A stretch of 64,000 nucleotides of DNA from Marsupella aquatica (Eukaryota; Marchantiophyta), in NCBI GenBank assembly GCA_973895155.1, contig OZ316892.1, forward strand, positions 558,001 to 622,000, written 5' to 3'. A program made the translations under genes and the position numbers. Below, one piece after another: positions 23,401 through 34,625 of this stretch (within the stretch, counting starts at the first letter, position 1; every line of letters starts with the position of its first letter). Below the pieces are notes generated by a model. The model was not told the DNA's origin and made no database searches. It worked only from the letters and a program-made list of their open reading frames with translations.

Positions 23401-25121
23401 ATGCCGATTTCTTTTCTTTCTCCAGTAGTTTCAGCAGACTCTGCATGCCTGGTTGCTGCATCGGCAAGTCTTCCTTCCTGGGCCTAAACACCTGCTCGAT
23501 CGTAGGACTAACAGGTGGTGGAGGCTTCTCAGCCAACGGCCTCGGTGTTGGAGCTTCCTCGGGTGCCCTTACCTGCAGGGGAAGTACCGGGGCAAAAGTC
23601 TGACCTCTGGCATACCGGCACAACAGCGGCATGTGATAGCCAAGCCGCGACACGCTCCCCATGCCGATTACCTGCTGCTCCTCCTTTAAGATCTTCTTCA
23701 ATTGGTTGAGGAGGTACCCGTTGTAGTCCCGGCTTGGGTCTGGCCTTTCTGCCAGATAGACCTGTGCCTTGCCGATCTCTGCCCTCGGCAAGTTACAATG
23801 CATGGTCACCTGCAAGAAGTCGATCATCTCTCCTATGTGCGGGTTGGTGCAGGTGTTCCGGAAGAAGCCATTCTTCGTTGATGGCCCGGGGAACGACCGG
23901 AACTCCTTGTCAGGCAAGGTCTTCCTGGTATCAACTTTGGTCTTATTGCCCATCGGCAAGCCAAACACTTCGGCAATTACCTTGGGAGTAAGATAGAAAT
24001 CCTTCCCATATATCCTCGTGCAATTGGTCTCGGGTTCCCATGACCCCACGAATTCTAATAGGTCTGACTCCGGTACCTCCGGCTTCAGCCATGGTAATCT
24101 TACAAAGGCCTCCAAGCCGGATCCGGCCATGAAGCCTTGGTACTTCTTGGTCTGCATGGCCGTAAAGCATGCATCCTCCTCCCGTGCAAAATGTAGTTGC
24201 ACCTCCACCGGTAGGGTTGCCGCCCAGCCCTTCCAGGTGTCATCCCTGGTTGGAATGGCCTTGATGGGATCGACCTCCTCCTCTTCGGCTTCTCCCTGCC
24301 TCCTGCTCTGCTGCTCGGCTGGCTTCTTTGGTGCCGCCGACCTCGTTCTTTTTGCCGGGGTGGCTTCATCATTGACGGCTCCCTTCCTCTTCATCTCTGC
24401 TGCCGTGGAGGTTTCTCCTAGCACCGTTGCCCGGGTCCACCTTTCCGTGCTACCCTTTAATTCCCAGTGTATGTCGTTGCAATTCTTGATGGCCTCTCGG
24501 ATGCCGACGACGCTGTCTTTGCAAAACAGAAGATCGTCGAGTTGATTGGAAGTAGGCGTCCACAGGAACTCGTCCTTGATGAGTTCGCCTCCTAAGAAAG
24601 CCGTCTTCTGCAGCTCCCACAATCGAGCGAGCTCCTGCCGTTCTCGAGCTGCCCTTTCTGACTCCTCGTCCTCGTAAGTCTTGATGTACTCAGTTGCCCG
24701 TTCGAACAGGCATCCCCAGAAATGTGCCGCTTGATTGACGTTGCTCATACCCTCCTTAGGTCGATCGTCGGTATCTACTCTCTCCCCGAGTGCTTGCCTA
24801 AGCAGCTGACAGTAGTTGGCCTCCCGTAGTCGTCTGCCTAGTTCATGCTCGCAAATGAGCCACCATCTCCTGCAAGCGCTCCTTACCCCTCTCCTCTGCC
24901 GGTCCTTCTTCCCGTTGATCCTTCCTAGCCGCCGACGCTTAACGCGCCCTAACCCTAATTGGGTTTTCACCCTCAGCCTTACCTCCGGCCTCTACCCGGG
25001 TTCCATGGTTGCCCCTAATTGTTTATATTTTCCTTGTTTTGTCACTATACTAAGGTGTTCCTAGGGTGCCTTCCTGCTTTACCCACTTAACCGGTCGAGT
25101 GATTCCTGTCTAGGCATCACA
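20465..25121 (-). repeat. Giant (4657-bp) 5' LTR carrying an ORF
   Basis: TG...CA ends are identical to the three solo LTRs in this window. It abuts the primer-binding site at 20464. On the outer side the sequence after 25121 is unrelated (AGGACCCCAG). Confidence 0.88.
21377..25006 (-). pseudogene. LTR-encoded ORF, copy in the 5' LTR
   Basis: Same protein as at 39426-43049. The original start lies at 25006, but codon 5 is TAG; the frame is then open from the internal Met at 24970 for 980 codons to a second TAG (22028, CAG to TAG form) and continues to 21377. The frame is in the same orientation as gag-pol and lies upstream of it. Confidence 0.85.
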
Positions 25122-25707
25122 AGGACCCCAGATGCATATATGAGGGGACTACTAATCGCGAGGCAATTTTGGATGACGATGGGACTTTGGATGACGATGG
25201 GATTGGTGCCCACAGCCTATGGGTGGCCCTCACAGCAATTTGAATACTTTTTGGAAATGTGATGCGGGATGGGTGACCAGGGGAGTGGATGGTGGGTACT
25301 TGCGATGCTATGTGCAATGGGCAACCAGGGGAGTTTGATGGTGGCCACACCCCATGGGGTGACCCATAATAAAATCTAACACTATGTTAGTTGCGATTCG
25401 GGATGGGTGACCACTGGAATGAAGGGTGGTCGAGGCTCCAAAAGTGGATACCGTAGGGGCAAGAGACATTCTAGAAGGAGGATGATCGCCACCAAGGTTG
25501 GGGGGTGGGACGAGGGATTGTGGTAAGTAGTATCCTCGATGGATATTGGGTCTCCTCACATGTCTCGGGTCTCTTGCAAAGGTGTGGCCCAACCGGCGTT
25601 CAAGATACTTAGGGGTCTGTCGAGCTTGATTGGGGGTGCGTAAAAACTTATCATTTGTTTTGTGGGTTGGATGGAGATGATGGACGGGTTTTGAGAGTTT
25701 TTGCACC
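25122..25707. other. Leader of the Helitron or older flank, no gene
   Basis: GT-rich sequence with loose repeats of GGGATGGGTGACCA (near 25270 and 25404). No Helitron 5' terminus (TC at an A-T site) could be fixed, so the Helitron's left end may be here, be lost at 25121/25122, or lie left of the retrotransposon. Confidence 0.35.
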
Positions 25708-28513
25708 ATGAGAACCCCAAGGGAGAGGCTGGAAGCTGATCGTGAGCGTCATGCCCAAAATAAGGAAGCAATAAATGCAAGGCGTCGGCAACAATATGCT
25801 CAACGACGATTGCAAAAGGGGGCTCGAGTCTGTGCAGTGCCACAACCAAGTGCCACACCAACTATGGGTTCCCCGGTGCTGGAACCAAGTGTGGCACTCT
25901 TGGCACCACAAGTGGTTCAGGTGTGGTGCCAAGTGTGCCACCTGCCCACAGAATTAGTGGTCGACAACTACGGCGCGAAGCAAGGGCACCACGACAAACT
26001 CCAACAACACCGTTGGCGAGACCGTTGCTCTCCCTTGCGGGGGCAAGTTTAGAATCAACCGGGGAATCAACTCTGGCATCTGGCCGCGCAAATAGTGGAA
26101 GGGAGCTTTGCCGTGAAGCCAAGGCTACTCAACAAGCCTTGGCCAGATCCATTGCTATCAATAACAGTCGAGAGGTTGCCCCAAGTGCAATATCCAGCCA
26201 TGCAATGACGCCCGTGAGCGTTGCATCTGACCCTCCCATGTTCGATGAAGGATGGCTCATTGATGGTGCCTTGGACGCATGTAGGGTTGACCAGCCTGAG
26301 CCAGAGGAATTTGCCATCCCCCCACCGTGCGAGCCCATGACCAACATTGTGCCACAACATGTAGATGTCTTTGATGAGGGATGGCTTATTCATGGCGCTT
26401 TACAAGATGGGGTTGCCCCTTTGGCCGTCCCCCATGCCCTATGAATCCATACCAAACAATGAACGGTCTAACCATGACATCTTTGATGAAGATTGGCTCA
26501 TTGACGATGCTCTGCACGAGGGGGAAAATCCTATCCTCGATGACAGAGGAGGTCAATTTGACACATTTATTGAGGGCACCTTGGATTTGCCAAATGAATA
26601 TGAGGAGGACGAGATTGAGAATATCCTCCAAGAGGAAATGGGAGGCACAAACCTAGCACCAGTTACCCTAGCTCAACTCAATCCTGATGACGTGTTGCGG
26701 GAGCGTCAAAGATTGGAAGAGATCCAACGGTTGCCAAAGGCAAGGCAGCCTTTGGACCCTGCAATGGGTAGACATCTTTTGGGGCGAATGAACATCGAGT
26801 GCCCACAATGCAAAGCGCTTCATTGGATGGAAGAGTGCAAGTCAAGAACACAACGCAACCCGTGCTTCACCATGTGTTGTGCCGACGGGAAAGTGGGATT
26901 ACCGCCTCTTGGTGCTCCTCCTGAACCACTTCGAGGCTTGCTGATTGGTACCAATGCCGCAGCTGTAGCATTCCGGAAAAACATTCGTGGCTACAACAAT
27001 GCACTAGCATTTACGTCCCTAGGTGTTAAAATTGATGAAAGGGGCGGAAATCGTGGCCCATACTCCTTTCGTATCCAAGGAGCATTATATCCTCGTGTCG
27101 GTAGCCTCTTGCCGCCTGATGGAGCGGGGCCAAAGTTTTCTCAACTCTATATTCATGACACAGGGAATGAGTTGGGGAATAAATAATTAACATGTACAAC
27201 TTTTTGCCTCAATTTCCTTTCATATTACATGATCTTTGGAATAAGCTGTCTTATGGATTTTTTTTGGGTTCCAGGATGAATAGGATGCCACAATTGGATC
27301 AGGCGGTGTTGGCTTCCTTGCAAGAGATGCTCCATACGTACAATCCATATGTGAGGGTCTTTAAAAATGCAGGGAGCCGCATTGACAACACCGAGGTGCC
27401 AGACGTATTGCTACGTATTGTAGCGGAGCGGGACACAGACCCTAGGCGCTACAATAAGCCGACGGCAGATGAAATTGGCGTGATAATGGTCGGAGATGAG
27501 GATATTGAAACATGTGAGAGGGATATAATCCTAAGGAAGAGGAATGGTGGCCTACAACGGATTTCCGAGTGGCATAGGTCCTATGCACCGCTCCATTATG
27601 TTTTACTCTTATGACATGGTCTTATGACATCCCGTTGGCGGGGCACGAATTCCAGGATGGGGTCATTGTGGCTGTTAAACCAGGGGCCAGGGGTGGACGA
27701 AATGGTTCTAAGAAGGTGACCCAACTTCAATACTATGCGTATATGTTACATGCAAGGCGGGAAGATGATTGGCTGCTTCGTGGAGGAAGATTGCTAAAGC
27801 AATTTATTGTGGATGCATATGCGTGTATAGACCAGACACGCCTCACATATATTCGGAACAATTAGAAAAAGCTTAGGACCGAGTTATATCAAGGGCTACA
27901 AGATGCAATTCAAGACGGGGATGCACAAGCAAGCAATGTGGGTAGGACCTACATTTTACCATCCACATATGGGGGTAGTGCACGACATATGATGCAGGCC
28001 TATCAGGATGCCATGGCGGTTGTTCGAACATATGGGCCTCCTGACCTTTTCACAACTTTTACGTGCAATCTTGAATGGCCTAAAATCAAAGTGGAGTGCT
28101 TCCCCTACCAGACCCCGGCCGACCGCAATGATATTGTGGCGAGAGTCTTCAAACTTAAGTTGAAGGCCCTGTTGGCGGATATTCGGGCAGGGGTATTGGG
28201 TAGACCTATTGCCTCTATGTATGTCATTGAATTTCAAAAGAGGGGTCTGCCGCACGCCCACATTCTGATAATATTGGTGGAACGACATAAGTTACGCACT
28301 CCAGAGTTGGTTGATCAATTGGTGTCGGCGGAGATACCGGACGCACGAGTACATCCACAATTATATGAAACTATTATGAAGTCCATGGTCCATGGTCCAT
28401 GTGGTCGTGTATATCCAAACTCACCTTGCATGGTTGACGGGCAGTGCAGCAAGGGCTATCCACGATCATTCTCAACCGAAACAGTTTTTGGAGATGATGG
28501 GTATCCTATGTAT
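25708..28513 (+). pseudogene. Helitron RepHel, block 1: N-terminal zinc region and Rep (HUH) domain
   Basis: Starts MRTPRERLEADRER with the basic ARRRQQYAQRR stretch common at Helitron N-termini. Then three acidic repeats of the form FDEGWLIDGAL, a Cys/His cluster (CPQCKALHWMEEC ... CFTMCC), the Helitron-like N domain (RIQGALYPRVGSLLP, YIHDTGNEL), and the Rep core (DLFTTFTCNLEWPKI, IEFQKRGLPHAHILI with the HxH of the HUH motif). Damage: frame changes near 26050 and 26450, a frameshift at about 27605 next to a duplicated CTTATGACAT, and a TAG at 27863 (RNN*KKL). An intron may end at TTCCAG near 27273. It is cut at PMY by the CACTA insertion. Confidence 0.85.
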
Positions 28514-28545
28514 CACTAGTACATTTTTGGGCCTTTATTCGATAG
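28514..28545. repeat. CACTA left terminal inverted repeat
   Basis: CACTAGTACATTTTTGGGCC; the first 14 bp match the other end perfectly, with lower identity to about position 31. Confidence 0.92.
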
Positions 28546-28549
28546 GATT

Positions 28550-28995
28550 TACATCGGATCCCTTCAGGAAAATTGACGCAAAAATTTCTATCATTTGATG
28601 CAATTCCCAACACACTTTGCGATGCGTAAACCATCGCATATCGACCATCGGACTTTCTGATATTTTGGACAACGGACGTTCTGTTGTAATGTGTTACGGA
28701 TATTTTATGTTCGATGTAAAATGAATCGGATAACTAACACGCGACGGCACACAACGATTTCCTATGTCCGATACTATTTAAATTGGGATGTCCGATATAT
28801 TTGATATGGCAATTTGCGAAGTAAATTTTATCGGACATTGCGTTATTTATAATAACGGAAAGTGCGTTAGTTTTTGTATCGGACTATCCGATATGGGAAC
28901 CTTGAAGGAGGGGTCCGATGCGTTGGGGATGGGAAAGTTTGAAGGCAACAGCATCGGACACTGCTATATTACCGATACGGATGGTAACGGACTTG
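28550..28995. repeat. CACTA left subterminal repeat array (ATCGGAC / GTCCGAT)
   Basis: About a dozen copies in both orientations, for example near 28554, 28643, 28723, 28766, 28790, 28830, 28877, 28914 and 28953. Family knowledge: subterminal arrays bind the accessory protein (TNPA in En/Spm) during transposition. Confidence 0.85.
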
Positions 28996-29343
28996 CAACG
29001 GATTATCAAATGTTCTGGGGGTGGAATACAGGGTTTCATGGGTGGTTTTTTGGGGGTTTGGGTATTGGTTTAGGGTTGAAGGTGACATACACCAATTAGG
29101 AACCAAAGATAATGCTATAAACACGAGGTCAAAATATCATATTCAAAAAGGGGATCACTCCAATATGTACAAAATGGATTAGGCCTACTGGGTAGACCCA
29201 TCCTGGTCGTGATGGCACGATAGAAGATGTAAAGAGAGCTTTGACTAGAGACTACACTGAGCTATATACAAGGTACCTCCTAGTGAGTGTCTAATCAAAG
29301 CTGTCTAGCACTAGATACCTGGCCACCTAAATGCAACTAACCT

Positions 29344-31878
29344 CTAAAAAGGTGTGTTGCGTCCCTTCTTCTTCTTTGGGCGAGAACAAAGGGTGGGTAC
29401 AGGTCTAGCATCATGAGAGCCCTCCTCCCTCTGGCTGCCCACAACCGTGGCAGCCACCTGCTCACCAGATGGCATGGGTTGGCCTGATGCAGGCCTAGAC
29501 CCTGACCCACTAGATGCACCGCTAGGGTGGTCAGGCAAGGTAGATGTCCCACCAACCCCCGACACGGCAGAGTGAAAGGACGCCTCAGCTCCTCCCGCAG
29601 ACCTGCTAGAGTGATGGGATGGTGCGCCGACAGATCCTGTGGGTGGCCCATGTCGTGCTGTACTCCCACCAGACTCACGAGATGGTGCGTGCCCTCTAGA
29701 TCCACCATCCGACACGTCGCCACTACCTCGTCGGGAAGGGCCACCTGCACCAGATACTCCTACGCGATCGCCTCGTCCCATGCCATCACCTCTACTACCC
29801 CCTGAGTGCCTGGGCCCCGCACCCCGTGATGCTCCAGAGCGATGGGAGCCCACACCATCAGCAGCATGTGACCCACCCCTCCCTGCTGATGGGGCAACGG
29901 CACCAGATGGGGCAACAACACCTTGGACCTGAGGAGTAGGGATGACTGTGGGCACCTCCCCAACCCTGCCTCAGCATCCTGCTCAGAATCTGAGTCCAAC
30001 TCCTCCGACCTAGACCCCTCCTCATCCTGTGCAATAGGGTTTAATTGCAGTTAGAATGAATGGTCCCAACCATAACTCTAACAAATTCATGACAACCTTA
30101 AACATTATATCACCCTAGTGTGAACACTTACCTCTCCCAACTCATCCTCAAGGTGGCACTTTAGAGCGCGGGGTCCATCCGTCTTTGCCAAATTCCTCTC
30201 CAACGGCGCAATAGGGCGACCATACTCCCGCTCCTGAAATTTAAAGATCCAAACCATAGAGGCCAGGTTAATATCAAATCTAGTATTAGCGTGCCTACCC
30301 TAAACCAAGCCACCCTACATAGCCGTAATGTAACCTTAAACCATAGTTCACCCTAACTTTATACTCTACCCTAGTAAAAAATTAACGTTAAGTACGTTCA
30401 TTCAAAAATTTAAATGTTTTGCCGAGGGGTCCGATGCAAAGTCCGATACATCCTGCATCGGACGTCTATCGGATGCATAACAAGAAAAATGGCATGACAC
30501 GGTGTCCGATTCTGCTTCCAATGCAAAACCTATCGGATGAGTATTGGAAAGTACAGGCCCGAGAGCAAAAATGAGTTTTGCAAAGGGTTTAAACAAAAGA
30601 CATAAGGCACAAACAACTCATTCTTCGTGCGAGGAGTCAGGTGATCAGGGAGTCGAGGTGGGGAGGAGAGGGAGGGCACTTACAAACTCAGCCTTCAATC
30701 GATTGGAGCCGCCTTGCCCCATCCGGTGAGTGATGGTTGGCCTCCCCTGCACTCTCTCCAATGCTGCTATGATGTGCCTTGGTGGTTTGGGGAGTCTTGC
30801 TGCCTGAGCTCCATTGTTGCAGGTTCTGTTGAAGGGGGAGGATATCAACGTTCTCCCCAGCCTTTCACTTCTCCTCTGCCAGCCTAATTTTGTTGTCCCA
30901 ATGTCTTCTTTTCAGCCAGGCACGGACTGAGAGTTCCTCCTCAAGCCAAGCCGCCCACTCATCCGGGGAAACATTGTCTGGACAACCCTCCTCCCTGATC
31001 ACCTCTGCATCCACTGCCATATCTCCAAGGTACTTTCTGAATTTCTCTCGCTGATGATTGCGCATGTATGAGAGTGATGCTGAAATTCGTTTGTTTAGGA
31101 ACCTGTCATCAATGTAGGCCCCGTTCCTGAACCGTTCCTTCACCTGCTCTCTGATTCTCAATCTCTCTTCCTCCTTCTTCTTGCCCCAGTAATCCAGTGG
31201 CCCCAAATTGGCCCTCAGCACCTGCTTGAATTGGCTTCGGAATAGATGGTAGCTCTTAGGCAATGGACCACCACCCGAATTGAGAGCTAGCTCAGGCCTG
31301 AGAGCTCTCTCTGCCTCCTTTTGCCTATGCTCCTCCAATCGCACCTTCTCAATTTCCCTAGCTACTTTTCGAAGCTTTTTGTCTCGTTTTCTTGGAGACA
31401 GTGTCTCCTCTGCATCCCCCTTGCCTCTCTTTGCCTCTTTCTTCCTCTTCTTTGCCTCCTTCTCACTTGCAATGCTTGTAGTAGCAGTCTTCTCTGCCTC
31501 ACGCCGAGAGGCATCAATCAGCGTTTGGAGGAGTGGGACTACTCTCTCTGCATCCTCCACACTCAGCCCTGCCTTGGCCACAAAAATGTCCCTCATAACT
31601 TCATTGTATGGTTGGGATGGTCCCCCTTGCTCTCCACCACCACCTGATCCCCCTTCGTCTCCCCCACCACCTGATCCCCCGCCCCCCTCCATCTCTCCTC
31701 CTCCTTCAAGCTCTCCTCCTTGATCCAGCTTCAAAAATTTTGAAAAACACCAAGTGCAAAACGGGGCCTGACGCGCGGGTCTTCGCACCTGCATCGGTTC
31801 TTTTTTCCGAAACAAAACCTGCTGCTTCCGATTCTTTCTGTTTTGGACTTTGCGAAACCAAAGGTATCGGACACGCAA
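29344..31878 (-). pseudogene. Minus-strand CACTA accessory gene, TNPA/Transposase_24-like, multi-exon
   Basis: Exon 1 lies in the 337-codon frame 30865-31878. It has a Gly-rich segment, MRDIFVAKAGLSVEDAERVV, a strongly basic helical stretch, and a C-terminal part (WGKKKEEERLRIREQV, RISASLSYMRNHQREKFRKYL) resembling En/Spm Transposase_24. Further exons with good splice signals: 30803-30684 (40 codons, LPKPPRHIIAALERVQGRP, donor GTAAGT), 30233-30132 (34 codons, acceptor TTTCAG, donor GTAAGT) and one from 30026 (DEEGSRSEELDSDSEQD). The last exon changes frame at about 29955 into a Gly/Ser/Arg-rich tail ending at 29344, so there is one indel or a missed intron. It is divergent from the SET and TNP2 genes, unlike En/Spm, where both proteins come from one transcript. 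Confidence 0.5.
30418..30545. repeat. Internal cluster of ATCGGA/TCCGAT motifs in an intron
   Basis: Seven or so copies of the subterminal motif (GGTCCGATGC, AGTCCGATAC, CATCGGACGT, TATCGGATGC, GTGTCCGATT, TATCGGATGA) between two exons of the minus-strand gene. A similar group lies at 31860-32010 upstream of it, suggesting the gene sits among binding sites for its own product. Confidence 0.65.
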
Positions 31879-32010
31879 TCGGACTTTCCGAAACTATCTG
31901 CTTTGGACCCCTCGTCCTTTTCTTGTGGCCGTGTATGTACCAAGTGTGGCACGTTTCCTATTGCATCGGACCCCTCATGAAGTTATATCGGATACCTCTT
32001 GGCTTTCCCA
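31860..32010. repeat. ATCGGA-motif cluster between divergent CACTA genes
   Basis: Copies at about 31865 (TATCGGACAC), 31879 (AATCGGACTT), 31964 (CATCGGACCC) and 31988 (TATCGGATAC), at the 5' side of the minus-strand gene. Confidence 0.6.
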
Positions 32011-33348
32011 AAGGGGGTCCAATATAATGTTTTGAATTTGGGTTGGGTATGGGATTGGAGGGTTTAGAGTATAATTTAGGATATTTAGGTTTTGTATGGG
32101 GTAAGGGCACATGGTTGGAGTTATTATTTGCTTTCATATTTGAATCCGCGTTTTGTAGGGCTCTACATATGTGAACGGGACAGTGAACGTGTCATGCATG
32201 TAGAGAGACCTCTTGCAAGTTTCTTTGTTGCGGAGAACAAATTTTGGGGTTTGTACCGGACTATGTAATTGTTTTGATAAGCTATGGTCTTGCATGCTTA
32301 ATATATTGGGCTCTAATTAATGATGCAATTGTGTATAGAGTCTTGGTGTTTTAGGGGTGGTTGTGGTGATGGGAACTCAATACTATGATATGTAATATAG
32401 GATCAAGAAAATACTACAAGAAGTTTTTGTATGAACCATTTTCGGGTGAAAGCCTTTTGTTTCATTTCTTTATAGGGGATTATGGGTGTACGTAGAGGTT
32501 TTATTAGTATAACATTATACCTTTTGTTAGGATAATATTAAACCCCTTCATTAGGCTAATCTTTGTGTTTGGATTTGATGTGTAGTACCTTGCTTTTGGA
32601 GGGGTGGTTAACTTTTTTTGAGGGGATAGGGAGGTTTCGATTTTGGACAATGCACTATGCATGAAACTGTGCATCCAGGAGGTACGATGTTCTCTTGCAA
32701 GTTCCTTGCAAGTTTAGGGATGGTTGTGGTGATGGGAACTCAATACTATGATATATGATAGACAAAATACTACAAGAAGTTTTTGTACGAACCATTTCTT
32801 GGTGAAAGCTATTTGGATCATTTCTTTGGAGGGGTTTATGGGCTTAGGGTTATGGGGTTTTACTAGGATAAGGTTACACCTTTTCTTAGGATAAGGTTCA
32901 ACCTCCATATATTAGCTAGGCTAATGGTTGTGTTGGATTTGATGCACAGTACCTTGCGTTTGGAGGGGTGGTTCAATGTTTGTGAGGGGGTAGATAGGTT
33001 TTGTTTTGGACAATGCACTATGCATAGTGTGAGACCGCGCATCCAGGAGGTATGATGCCCCCGCTTCACGAGCCGCATCATTTACACTTAATTTGTATGT
33101 TGGAATTTTTTTATATGTGGTGTGTTCTTCCTACACTCTTTCGCACTTACAGATTATGTATGCTCATTAGCAAATGCTCACCCATATATGCAGAGATTTT
33201 GGATGTCCCACACCTTGTGTTTAGAAAATACGACACAGTAGGCTGGCAAAGCGCGGGTATCATTGAGGTACAACAGGACTTTTGTATCTCATGCATTAAT
33301 TAATTCTATTTTGATACTCCAACACTTGTCTTCTTTTATGCAGCTTAC
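32011..33348. other. Non-coding interior of the CACTA element, promoter side of the SET gene
   Basis: No convincing coding frame. It contains a two-copy tandem duplication (next entry). A short open piece near 33190-33270 could be an upstream exon, but I cannot support it. Confidence 0.4.
32351..33055. repeat. Two-copy tandem duplication, period about 360 bp
   Basis: GGTTGTGGTGATGGGAACTC and the sequence after it (ACTACAAGAAGTTTTTGTA(T/C)GAACCATTT ... GGACAATGCACTATGCAT ... CATCCAGGAGGTA(C/T)GATG) occur from about 32351 and again from about 32712. Confidence 0.75.
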
Positions 33349-34625
33349 ATGAATTCAGAGTGTACTTCATGCATGCAGATGTCTACTTCTGATAGGTCCA
33401 CGTCAGATCCAGACTCAGACACAAGCTCGTCTGAGGGGGAGGTTCCTCCACCCCCTCCTCCAGATCGTCCTCGTGCTCCACTAGGACCCATACCTTGCTG
33501 GTGTGTGAGATGTAAGGGACTTGTGATTCGACATGCGTGGGAGACTTGTGAGCACATCGAGAACTATGGCCGCCACAAGGGTGATATGCCAGGGTATTTG
33601 CCTAGCCAGGTACAGATATGTTTATGTCCCCTATTCATTCCATATATGCATTACAATTTACGGTATTGCTTAATTATCTTGCATTTATATCCTGGCACTA
33701 CTTAATTTATTGATTTGTGTAAAACCATTGTACGTGTGTTGAAATAGGTGCCTCGTAGGCCCCCACCTCCTTTGGTTCCTGAAGCTGTGTGGTTGGAAGG
33801 GTTTCTAGCAAGGGCCAGGGAGTTGCTTGCAGTTCCTCCTGCCCAGATGCCTCTTAGCCCACCTGCTCCTATCCCCACTCACGTGCCCACACATGAGCAT
33901 GTAGAGGGGGAACCGGTCTCTCGGCCCGAGGTTGTGCCTACTAGGGTCCTACGTACACGACCACGATCTGGTAGACGTAGACGGCAGTATGGACCACTGG
34001 ACCAGGTAGACAGACGAGAGGAGGTGTTAGGTACTAGTGATCGACCAGCCGGTAACGTAGATTATATTTGCGTTGAGGGCAGGTTTGGACTATCCTATCT
34101 CACTGGTAGGGTTGCCGAAGTTTTGAAGGACTTTTCTCCAAGTCTCTTCAAATTTCCAGATTTTATTCCTACAGATGAACCAGTTCAGATATGGGGTCGC
34201 CCTTGGATAGTGAAGGCATCCTCTATTGGTCCTGATATAGGATATGGTATTTTTGCTTTGGAGGATATTGTGGTCCCTCCAAAGCCATGGAGACGTGGTT
34301 ATGATGGAGAGCACCTCTTTCCTTACATTGGGGCTGTATATAACTCCAAGAGTTGGAATATTTTGTTGCGTCAACACCCAAGTTGGGGGGTGTATGCATT
34401 GAGGATGGACTCAGACCCGGATGAGGTCTTCACTAGGCCGTGGCATTGCCGGATGATTGATGGTGACCCTATTCGGAACGGTAATTTAGCAGGGTACATC
34501 AATAGTACCACAAGTAGAGATAGAGGTTTGGAGGCTAATGTAGAGTGGATTCAAATGTTTGGTCCACCTAGACATCCATATTTTGTGAAACATATGGACG
34601 ACCATATCATGACAGTAGCTGTTAG

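Larger units (their letters stand above)
13712..25121 (-). mobile_element. Ty3/gypsy (non-chromovirus) LTR retrotransposon with one giant and one deleted LTR
   Basis: Minus-strand element. Reading 5' to 3' on the minus strand: 4.66-kb LTR (25121-20465), primer-binding site, gag, zinc knuckles, protease, RT remnant, RNase H, integrase, polypurine tract, 1.1-kb LTR (14815-13712). Integrase is followed by no chromodomain, and the TTTTTGGCGC primer-site start fits the Ogre/Tat/Athila side of Ty3 elements. Most of RT, including the YVDD active site, is deleted and gag-pol is frameshifted, so the copy cannot move by itself. The outer flanks (AGCTG before 13712, AGGAC after 25121) do not match, so the locus was rearranged after or during insertion. 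Confidence 0.88.

Noticed and set aside
25265-25420. GGGATGGGTGACC words resembling the end of 5S rRNA
   Set aside because: Only about 13 bases match, repeated without the rest of the 5S gene.
28514-28995. CRISPR-like array from the regularly repeated ATCGGA motifs
   Set aside because: Both orientations, irregular spacing and CACTA termini show subterminal transposase-binding repeats.
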